6,124 nucleotides of DNA. Source: Flexicrinis sp001567485. GTDB lineage: Bacteria; Chloroflexota; Anaerolineae; Aggregatilineales; Phototrophicaceae. Below, piece by piece: positions 1 to 5,662 of this stretch. The stretch covers positions 1-6,124 of the forward strand of contig SZPI01000145.1 of the NCBI GenBank assembly GCA_030263635.1. The letters are read 5' to 3'. Every line of letters begins with the position of its first letter. Position 1 is the stretch's first letter. Both the position numbers and the translations under genes were made by a program. The notes beneath the pieces are model-generated. The model did no database searches and was not told the DNA's origin. It worked only from the letters and a program-made list of their open reading frames with translations.

Positions 1-1764
1 GCGGCGGGTCAGCCGGCGCACGCGGTCGCGATCTACGACGCGATCCTCGCCGACGCCCAGAATCACGCCTACCGCGCCGCGATCGAACACGAGGCCGGCG
101 ACGCCCTGCGCGCCAGTGGAGATGCTGCCGGGGCCGCCGTGCGGTATCAGCGTATCGTCGACACGTACACGGACGTGCCAGCCCATGCCGGCCCTGCGCT
201 GGCCGCGCTGCTCGAAAGCGGCGTGAGCGTGAACGCCTATACGCGCGGCAAGGTGTACTACTATGCCGAGAACTACGCGGCGGCCATCGAGGCGTTCAAC
301 GCGTACACGACCTCGGTGACGCTCGACCAGATCCCCGCCGAACTGCATCTGTTCCTCGGCCGGGCTTACCGCGCGGCGGGCAACAGCGCGGCGGCGCGCG
401 TCGCGTTCCGCACGATCGTCGAGCAGTACCCGACGCATGCGCTGTTTGGCGAAGCCGTGCTGGAACTGGGCCGCACCGAGTTCCTCGCCGGCGACATCCC
501 GGAGGCGATCCGGCAGTATCTGTCGATTGCGGAGACATATCCGAATCTGCCGGAAACAGCGGCCGAGGCATTGTGGCGCGCTGGCTATCTGTACAATGAG
601 TCGGCGCAGTTCGCCGAAGCGCAGGACGTGTTCATCCGGCTGGCAGAACGCTATCCCGACAGCGAGCAGGCCGTCAGCGGGCTGGAGATCGCGGCGGCGG
701 CAGCGCGGGTCAACGGAGATGCGACGTCTGCCGAGCAGCTTTACCGTCAGCTTGCCAGTGTTTCGACCAAGACGACGCGCGCCGAGGCCCTGTATGAAGC
801 AGGTCGTCTCGCGCAGGCACGTAATGCTCCGGATGTCGCCCGCGACGCGTTCGCGCAAGCCGCGGCGGCGGACAGCGACAGTTACTACGCGGCCCGCGCC
901 CGCGACGCGCTCGATGGACGCGCGATGTTCGAACCGCCGGCAAACTTGCAGCTCGTGACCGCCACCGACCCCGCCAGCATCGCCGAGGCCTCGGCATGGC
1001 TGAAGACGCAGCCCGGCGTCCCGCCCGAAACGGCCGTGGGCGAGCTTCCGCAAACCGTCGTCAACGACCCGCGTTGGACGCGCGGCCAAGCGTTGTGGGG
1101 CCTCGGTCTGTATGAGGACGCAGAGGCGGAAATCCTCGATCTGCTGGAGTCGGTGAAGGACGACCTCGCCACGAATTATGCGCTGGCGCTTGCGCTCAGC
1201 GAGATGGGCGTGTACTACCCGTCGCAGCAGGCGGCCGCCAACCTGATCGCCGCGGCGGGCGTTGGCACGCTGGACGTGCCGCGGTCGATTGCGCGTTTGC
1301 GCTTCCCGGCGCCGTATGCCGACCTTGTCGTGCAGCAGGCGACAGAGCGCGAGTTCAGCCCGCTGCTGCTGTTCGCGCTGATCCGGCACGAGAGCCTCTT
1401 CGACACGACGGCGACGGCAGCGGCAGGCGAGAAGGGGCTGACGCAGGTGATCCCCGACACGGGCGCGTACATCGCCGGACTGCTGGCGTGGCCGGACTAC
1501 GAACACAGCGATCTGTTTCAGCCGCAGGCCGGCATCGCGTTCGGCGCGGCGTATCTCGATGAACAGCTCGACCGCTTCGATCAGGACGCGCTCGCTGCGC
1601 TGGCGGGCTACAACGCCGGCCCCGGACGGGCGATTGCGTGGCGTGAGGCGGCTGGCCCCGGTGACGACGCGTTCCTCAACGCCATCGCCATCGGCAGCAC
1701 ACGCCTGTACGTCCAGCGGATCTACACGTTTTTCACGATCTACCGCGCCTTGTACGGCGTATGA
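1..1764 (+). CDS. Slt-type lytic transglycosylase with TPR superhelix (5' partial)
   Basis: This is probably an exported enzyme that cleaves the MurNAc-GlcNAc bond of peptidoglycan. The frame is open from base 1, so the true start is outside the window; 587 residues are visible. The GTG at 139 is the first start-type codon but has TPR-like sequence before it, so it is internal. Tandem TPR-like helical pairs lie at about residues 117-144, 154-181, 192-219, 229-255 and 265-304, several ending in 'YP', and the last includes SYYAARA, a motif typical just ahead of Slt domains. The SLT domain spans about 440-585: ALIRHES with catalytic Glu464, then GLTQVIP, then AGYNAGPG (Tyr537, Asn538), then YVQRIY. 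The usual ETR before YVxR reads STR (566-568). The export signal would be in the missing N-terminus. No terminator follows the stop. The family call is firm; exact class within family 1 and specificity are not. Confidence 0.93.
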   Translation, partial: AAGQPAHAVAIYDAILADAQNHAYRAAIEHEAGDALRASGDAAGAAVRYQRIVDTYTDVPAHAGPALAALLESGVSVNAYTRGKVYYYAENYAAAIEAFNAYTTSVTLDQIPAELHLFLGRAYRAAGNSAAARVAFRTIVEQYPTHALFGEAVLELGRTEFLAGDIPEAIRQYLSIAETYPNLPETAAEALWRAGYLYNESAQFAEAQDVFIRLAERYPDSEQAVSGLEIAAAAARVNGDATSAEQLYRQLASVSTKTTRAEALYEAGRLAQARNAPDVARDAFAQAAAADSDSYYAARARDALDGRAMFEPPANLQLVTATDPASIAEASAWLKTQPGVPPETAVGELPQTVVNDPRWTRGQALWGLGLYEDAEAEILDLLESVKDDLATNYALALALSEMGVYYPSQQAAANLIAAAGVGTLDVPRSIARLRFPAPYADLVVQQATEREFSPLLLFALIRHESLFDTTATAAAGEKGLTQVIPDTGAYIAGLLAWPDYEHSDLFQPQAGIAFGAAYLDEQLDRFDQDALAALAGYNAGPGRAIAWREAAGPGDDAFLNAIAIGSTRLYVQRIYTFFTIYRALYGV

Positions 1765-1812
1765 CAACGCTAGCAATCCGCAAGTCATGGCGCGCATTAA
1801 GCAAATGTGAAG

Positions 1813-1818
1813 TATAGT
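1813..1818 (+). promoter_or_regulatory. possible -10 box upstream of the methyltransferase gene
   Basis: TATAGT matches the sigma-70 -10 consensus at five of six positions and sits in the only AT-rich patch of the 95-nt gap. No good -35 box lies 16-18 nt upstream, where the sequence is GC-rich. If used, transcription would start near 1825, at the left arm of the hairpin at 1823-1846. This is weak evidence. Confidence 0.25.
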
Positions 1819-1822
1819 ATTG

Positions 1823-1846
1823 AGCAGTACCGGTCGATGGACTGCT
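1823..1846 (+). other. small hairpin in the methyltransferase leader
   Basis: AGCAGT (1823-1828) is the exact reverse complement of ACTGCT (1841-1846). Inside, CC (1830-1831) can pair with GG (1839-1840), leaving A1829 bulged and a 7-nt loop. The hairpin ends 13 nt before the ATG at 1860. No T-run follows, so it is not an intrinsic terminator for the upstream gene. It could be an RNA structure in the leader, a dyad binding site in DNA, or chance. Confidence 0.35.
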
Positions 1847-1859
1847 GAAATCTATACGC

Positions 1860-2741
1860 ATGACGAGCCTACTTGACCCCAACCGACTCAAGCGGCAGTA
1901 CGCGTCAGACAAACTCGATCGAGACATCGTAGAAGCGCGGGAGAAGTATACCGTCCCGCCCACCGACTTTGTCTCTTGGGCGCTGAACAGCGTTCGCTGG
2001 CAGGGGAACGAGTCGGTGCTGGATGTCGGCTGTGGCTACGGGCAGTACTACGACAAGGTGATGGCGCGCATCCCGGACGGGTCGTACTACGGCGTCGATC
2101 TGTTCGCCGGCACGATGTCGAGTCACCCGGCACAGCGCAGCCGATTGGCGGTCGGCGATGCGGTGGCGCTTCCGTATCCATCTGGCGTGTTCGACGTCGT
2201 GATGGCGAATCACATGCTGTACCACGTCGCGGACATCGACAGCGCGCTGGTCGAAATCCGGCGTGTGCTCAAGCCCAACGGCGTGCTGATGGCGACGACC
2301 CACAGTGTGCAGACGATGCCGGAGGTGCGCTCACTGCTGCGCCGCGCGGTGATTATCCTGACTCAACAGCCGCCGTCGGCGGTGCGGATGCCGCTCACCG
2401 CCAGCGATCTGTTCGGCCTCGAAAACGGAACGCGGATGCTGTCGCGCCATTTTTATGCCGTCGCCCGTTCCGAACTGCCGACCACGATGATCTTCAGCAC
2501 GGCTGAGCCGCTGATGCAGTACATGAATGCGCTGCGTGATATGATCGAGCTGTACCTGCCGCCGGATGTCAGTTGGGAGCTGGTGCTCGACGTGGTGAAC
2601 GATCAGGTGGTGCAGCTGCTCAGCCAGTGGGGCGATCTGCCGATTTCACGCCTCGCTGGCGTGCTGGTCGCGAGCGATCACGGGGACTTCATCCATGACT
2701 TCCTTGCGCGCCGCGCTCAAGCGAGGGGCGAGGCCGTTTAG
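1860..2741 (+). CDS. class I SAM-dependent methyltransferase
   Basis: This 293-residue protein is predicted to be cytosolic and to transfer a methyl group from S-adenosylmethionine. It has the class I Rossmann motifs in order: VLDVGCGYGQ at 53-62 (motif I, SAM-binding glycine loop), YYGVD at 76-80 (acidic end of strand 2), GDAVALPYP at 99-107, FDVVMANHMLYHV at 111-123 (motif IV region) and RRVLKPNGVLM at 134-144. This is the Methyltransf_11/25 type. About 145 residues follow the core, including an alpha-rich stretch (about 215-290) that may cap the active site or bind substrate. The start is the only usable one: the frame has a stop at 1821 and no ATG, GTG or TTG in between. No Shine-Dalgarno precedes it. 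The stop lies 3 nt before the next gene's start, which suggests co-transcription. The substrate cannot be inferred. Confidence 0.9.
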   Translation: MTSLLDPNRLKRQYASDKLDRDIVEAREKYTVPPTDFVSWALNSVRWQGNESVLDVGCGYGQYYDKVMARIPDGSYYGVDLFAGTMSSHPAQRSRLAVGDAVALPYPSGVFDVVMANHMLYHVADIDSALVEIRRVLKPNGVLMATTHSVQTMPEVRSLLRRAVIILTQQPPSAVRMPLTASDLFGLENGTRMLSRHFYAVARSELPTTMIFSTAEPLMQYMNALRDMIELYLPPDVSWELVLDVVNDQVVQLLSQWGDLPISRLAGVLVASDHGDFIHDFLARRAQARGEAV

Positions 2742-2744
2742 CCG

Positions 2745-3734
2745 GTGCACCGCCGCGTACTGATCGCGCTTCCCATTCTCATCCTGATCGCAGGCGTTGT
2801 GCTGATTGCTGCCCGGCTGAGCGCGCCGCCCGTCCGGCTTGCTCAACCTTCGGGCGCGCTGGCCTTCACGACACATCAGGGAAAGACGTGGGACATCGGC
2901 ATGGTCGAACCAGACGGCACGACACATCGGATCACGCCGGACGACGGCTTTCAGGACTACTTCGCCAGCTTCGACTTCGCCAGCGAACGGATCAACTTCC
3001 TCTCGAACCGGATGTCTGCCGGCGCGTTGGGGCCGACGCAAGTCCAGCCCGACGGCGCAGGACTGCGTACGCTCGATATCCTCAGCGCGGTGACGACGCT
3101 GGTATTCGAGGGACGGCTCGACTGGGATCCGGCCTTCGCGCCCGGTGGATCGGCGCTGGCGTGGGCCTCACTGCGCGACCTCAATCTCGAAATCTACGTT
3201 GATACCGACCCGGCCAGTGATACGGATTCACCCGTGCGCCTCACGTCGACCGGCGCGCGCGACTGGTTCCATAGTTGGTCGCCTGACGGACAATGGATCG
3301 CCTTTGCCAGCGACCGCGCCGGCAGTGAGGATATCTACCTCGTGCATCCGGACGGGACGAGCCTCACACAGGTCACTGCGAACGCCGCCAGCGACATCCT
3401 CCCGGTGTGGACGCTTGACGGCGGCCGACTGCTGTTCGTCAGCGAACGGGGCGGGCTGTTGAGCGATGGACACCTCGCGCTGTACGCGATTGACACGGCC
3501 GACGCGGTCGCCGGGCGCGCCGAGGACGCCGTCGTGCCGCTCGAACCGGCTGACGGGCTGGAAGCCGACCCGACGTACTCTGCCGACGGTAAGCAGGTGG
3601 CGGTGATGCGGCGTCAGGAAGGGGAGTGGCGCATTGTGGTTATGGATGTTTCGGAACGTGGCGAGCCGATGCGCGAGTCGGCGCGGGTGCTGACCCGTGG
3701 CGGAGACGCGCTGTTCCCGGTGTGGCGTCCGTAG
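2745..3734 (+). CDS. membrane-anchored PD40/TolB-like beta-propeller protein
   Basis: This 329-residue protein starts on GTG three bases after the preceding stop; a purine-rich stretch (about 2723-2733, GAGGGG then GAGG) inside the upstream gene can serve as its Shine-Dalgarno. Residues 5-23 form a hydrophobic segment after basic MHRR, fitting an N-terminal anchor or signal sequence, so the rest should lie outside the membrane. The body carries PD40 repeats: DWDPAFAPGG (126-135), DWFHSWSPDGQWIAFASDR (173-191) then IYLVHPDG, DILPVWTLDGGRLLFVSER (217-235), and EADPTYSADGKQVAVMRR (273-290). Less regular repeats lie at 38-64 and 72-110, about six blades in all. The last residues, ALFPVWRP (322-329), look like the first strand of a blade. 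Such propellers usually bind proteins or ligands. No catalytic residues are apparent. It resembles the TolB propeller but lacks TolB's N-terminal domain, and no tol/pal gene is nearby, so it should not be called TolB. Confidence 0.86.
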   Translation: MHRRVLIALPILILIAGVVLIAARLSAPPVRLAQPSGALAFTTHQGKTWDIGMVEPDGTTHRITPDDGFQDYFASFDFASERINFLSNRMSAGALGPTQVQPDGAGLRTLDILSAVTTLVFEGRLDWDPAFAPGGSALAWASLRDLNLEIYVDTDPASDTDSPVRLTSTGARDWFHSWSPDGQWIAFASDRAGSEDIYLVHPDGTSLTQVTANAASDILPVWTLDGGRLLFVSERGGLLSDGHLALYAIDTADAVAGRAEDAVVPLEPADGLEADPTYSADGKQVAVMRRQEGEWRIVVMDVSERGEPMRESARVLTRGGDALFPVWRP

Positions 3735-3762
3735 CAAGCCCTCGCGTATCAGCGTATTCAAC

Positions 3763-3767
3763 GGAGG
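3763..3767 (+). promoter_or_regulatory. Shine-Dalgarno of the SDR gene
   Basis: GGAGG lies 4 nt before the ATG at 3772 and 7 nt before the adjacent in-frame ATG at 3775. The 7-nt spacing is closer to optimal, so translation may begin at the second ATG, giving 237 rather than 238 residues. Confidence 0.75.
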
Positions 3768-3771
3768 ATAG

Positions 3772-4488
3772 ATGATGTCTCTCGACGGTAAGGTCGTGAT
3801 GGTGACGGGCGGCGGCGGGAACCTCGGACGTGGGGTGGCGGCGGTGTTTTCCGGGTATGGCGCGCGGTTGGCGCTGGTCGACTTGCAGGCTGACCGCGTT
3901 AACCAAGTCGCGGCGGCCCTGCCCGGCGGTGTCGAGTCGCATGCGGGTTTTGGCGGCGACCTCTCGACGCCTGAGGGCGTACAGGCGGTGATCGACGCGG
4001 TGCTGAGCCGGTTTGGACGCATCGACGCGCTGGTGCATACAGTCGGCGGGTTCTCGGCCGGCAACCCCGTCCACCAAGAATCGCTCGACGTGCTTGACGG
4101 CATGATCAACCTTAATGTTCGGCCGCTGTATCTGGTCGGTGGAGCAGTTGCGCGTCACATGCTCGACCGCGGCGAGGGTGGCAGTATCGTGTTCATCCTT
4201 GCCCGCGCGGGGCTGAAGGGCGCGAAGAACATGGCCGCCTATACCGCCAGTAAGGCCGCCGCGACCCGCGTCATGGAGTCGATGGCCGCCGAACTCAAGG
4301 AGTTCAACATCCACGTCAACGGCGTGTCGCCCAGCACGATTGATACGCCGGCGAATCGCGAATCGATGCCTAACGCGGATCCGGGCAAATGGGTGACGGC
4401 GGCGCAGGTAGCGGAGGTGTGCGCGTTCCTGTGCGGTGGCGATACCGGCGTCTACGGCGCGAACCTCGAGGTCTTCGGCAAGAGTTGA
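3772..4488 (+). CDS. SDR-family oxidoreductase, dihydropteridine-reductase-like
   Basis: A 238-residue single-domain Rossmann protein of normal SDR length, predicted to be cytosolic and to use NAD(P)H. The cofactor loop is VTGGGGNLGRG (11-21), with Asn17 at a position that is Gly in classical SDRs. Asp37 at the end of strand 2 favours NADH. FGRIDALVHTVGGFSAG (81-97) replaces the usual NNAG strand. Asn115 fits the helix-4 Asn. The catalytic pair is Tyr157 and Lys161 (YTASK). The residue 13 before Tyr, normally the catalytic Ser, is Ala144. The C-terminal segment IDTPANRESMP followed by AD and Trp (190-207) closely resembles, from memory, the LDTPMNRKSMP..AD...W segment of mammalian dihydropteridine reductase, which also has Ala in place of Ser. 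I infer a quinonoid-dihydropterin or similar reductase, but the substrate is unproven. It lies 37 nt after the propeller gene and may share its transcript. Confidence 0.88.
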   Translation: MMSLDGKVVMVTGGGGNLGRGVAAVFSGYGARLALVDLQADRVNQVAAALPGGVESHAGFGGDLSTPEGVQAVIDAVLSRFGRIDALVHTVGGFSAGNPVHQESLDVLDGMINLNVRPLYLVGGAVARHMLDRGEGGSIVFILARAGLKGAKNMAAYTASKAAATRVMESMAAELKEFNIHVNGVSPSTIDTPANRESMPNADPGKWVTAAQVAEVCAFLCGGDTGVYGANLEVFGKS

Positions 4489-4499
4489 CGGGCTGGAAT

Positions 4500-4528
4500 T
4501 TGCAATTTTGCCGGTTTGACCCCATAGT
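4500..4528 (+). promoter_or_regulatory. weak candidate promoter for the SH3b gene
   Basis: TTGCAA (4500-4505) and CATAGT (4523-4528) each match the sigma-70 -35 and -10 consensus at four of six positions, with a 17-nt spacer in a relatively AT-rich part of the gap. Transcription would start near 4535. The match is weak. Read-through from the SDR gene is equally possible because no terminator is visible between them. Confidence 0.22.
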
Positions 4529-4566
4529 TTAGGTAACGCGCGAACTTGTCACTTACGCTTATGGGG
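4520..4566 (+). repeat. inverted repeat overlapping the SH3b ribosome-binding site
   Basis: CCCCATA (4520-4526) is the exact reverse complement of TATGGGG (4560-4566), separated by 33 nt. Inside the loop, GTAA (4533-4536) can pair with TTAC (4553-4556), extending the fold. The right arm takes up four of the six G residues of the ribosome-binding site, so the folded RNA could lower translation of the SH3b gene. Only a transcript starting upstream of 4520 would contain both arms. Confidence 0.4.
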
Positions 4567-4568
4567 GG
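4563..4568 (+). promoter_or_regulatory. G-rich ribosome-binding site of the SH3b gene
   Basis: GGGGGG precedes the ATG at 4572 by 3 nt. It is a non-canonical purine run rather than GGAGG and is the only candidate site close to this start. The signal peptide directly after the ATG supports the start. Confidence 0.5.
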
Positions 4569-4571
4569 TCT

Positions 4572-5552
4572 ATGACGCGCCGTGCCACGTTGATCGTAAT
4601 GCTGTTATTGGCCGTGCTGCTGGCCTTGCCAGCGGCCGCGGCAGATCGCAACAACCTCAGCTTGACCGTGACCTGCACCGGGTTCACGACGCAGGGCGGG
4701 TCGATCACCCTCGACCGCGACAACACCGGCGCGGGTCGCGAACGGTTCTCGTTCGTCGCCAGTGACGGCAACGGCACCACCATCTACAGCGGGCCAGTCG
4801 AGTCGTTCTACGTCGGCGCCACCATCAGCTTTCCGACCGGCCTTGCGACCACGTTCACCGGGACGCCGGCCGCCAACCCGATTGTCGTGTCGCTGGTGAG
4901 CGCGGCAGGCAATGGGGTCGGCGAGCAGGTCGTTTTCACCGCCGCCGGCACATGCCCGAGCCTGCCGACTGGCACAGCCGCCGAATCGACCCCGACCGGC
5001 CCAGCGTCGCCGAGCGTGCCGGTCAACGTGCTGCCGCCCAGCGATGTCAACAGCGATGAGGCGATTGCCGGCCAGCCGGGGTACCTTATCGTGAACACCA
5101 GCTATCTCAACCTGCGCAGCGGCGATGGTCCGGAATACACCCTCGTCGGCCGTGTGAGCGGAGGCGACAAGCTGATCGCGCTGGGGCGTAACGACGACTT
5201 CTCGTGGTGGTATGTGAAGGCGGGCAATCTGGTGGGCTGGGCGATCAGCGATTATCTGATCGCGCGCCTTGACCTGACCGACGTGCCGGTGGTCATCCCT
5301 GCCGGTGAGATCGCGCTGCCGCGCTTCTTCCTGTACAGCTCGCAAAGCCTGCTGCTCAACCCATCGGCGGGGTCTCCGGCGCTGTGCACGGTCGCCGGCA
5401 ACCTTGAGTACGAGATCGTCGGGCGCAACGGGGACGTGAGCATGCTGCGCGTGATCGCCGACTGCGGCGGCACACAGGTGCGCGGCTGGCTGCGCACGGC
5501 GGACGGGGCGGTGCGAAATCCCGGCAATCTGGCGATCCCGACGACCAGTTAG
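4572..5552 (+). CDS. secreted SH3b-domain protein
   Basis: This 326-residue protein begins with a clear signal peptide: MTRR, a hydrophobic core at 6-19, and a likely signal peptidase I site near ALPAAAA/DRN (about residue 24). Residues 28-130 form a beta-rich, Gly/Thr-rich domain bracketed by Cys35 and Cys128, possibly an Ig-like sandwich; I do not recognise its family. A P/S/T-rich linker follows (132-160). Residues 170-232 are a bacterial SH3 domain: YLNLRSGDGPEY, then LVGRVSGGDKLIALGR, then WWYVKAGNLVGWAISDYL. A C-terminal beta-rich module (about 250-315) contains Cys272 and Cys298 and ends with GWLRT, so it may be a diverged second SH3-like unit. SH3b domains in secreted proteins often bind peptidoglycan or other surface ligands; no catalytic domain is present. 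A strong terminator follows the stop. Confidence 0.87.
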   Translation: MTRRATLIVMLLLAVLLALPAAAADRNNLSLTVTCTGFTTQGGSITLDRDNTGAGRERFSFVASDGNGTTIYSGPVESFYVGATISFPTGLATTFTGTPAANPIVVSLVSAAGNGVGEQVVFTAAGTCPSLPTGTAAESTPTGPASPSVPVNVLPPSDVNSDEAIAGQPGYLIVNTSYLNLRSGDGPEYTLVGRVSGGDKLIALGRNDDFSWWYVKAGNLVGWAISDYLIARLDLTDVPVVIPAGEIALPRFFLYSSQSLLLNPSAGSPALCTVAGNLEYEIVGRNGDVSMLRVIADCGGTQVRGWLRTADGAVRNPGNLAIPTTS

Positions 5553-5573
5553 CCACCGACACGATCTGAGACC

Positions 5574-5610
5574 AAGACGACCCGGCTCGACACCGGGTCG
5601 TCTTTTATTT
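5574..5610 (+). terminator. strong rho-independent terminator after the SH3b gene
   Basis: A perfect 12-bp stem pairs AAGACGACCCGG (5574-5585) with CCGGGTCGTCTT (5593-5604) across a 7-nt loop, followed by a T-rich tail (TTTATTT, 5604-5610). It begins 21 nt after the SH3b stop. Read on the minus strand the stem is followed by GG rather than a T-run, so it should mainly stop plus-strand transcription, though it may partly block convergent transcription of the permease gene. Confidence 0.92.
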
Positions 5611-5662
5611 GGGTTGACTGCGTGTTCGCGGGCCGGAATGACCGTGGCGGCGTGTAGGTCGC

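Noticed and set aside
139..141. GTG as the start of the transglycosylase gene
   Set aside because: The frame is open back to base 1 and the 46 codons before this GTG encode alanine-rich helical sequence continuous with the TPR region. No signal peptide follows the GTG.
1823..1846. Terminator for the transglycosylase gene
   Set aside because: The hairpin is short and bulged and is followed by GAAATCTA, not a T-run.
2745..3734. Calling the propeller TolB
   Set aside because: PD40 repeats are shared by many proteins. The TolB N-terminal domain and tol/pal neighbours are absent, and the protein has an N-terminal anchor.
3228..4109. 293-codon open frame on the minus strand
   Set aside because: It is antisense to the propeller and SDR genes, both with clear domains, and its translation is a low-complexity shadow.
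5574..5604. Fully bidirectional terminator also serving the permease gene
   Set aside because: On the minus strand the perfect stem is followed by GG and mixed sequence rather than T residues, so efficient termination in that direction is not supported.
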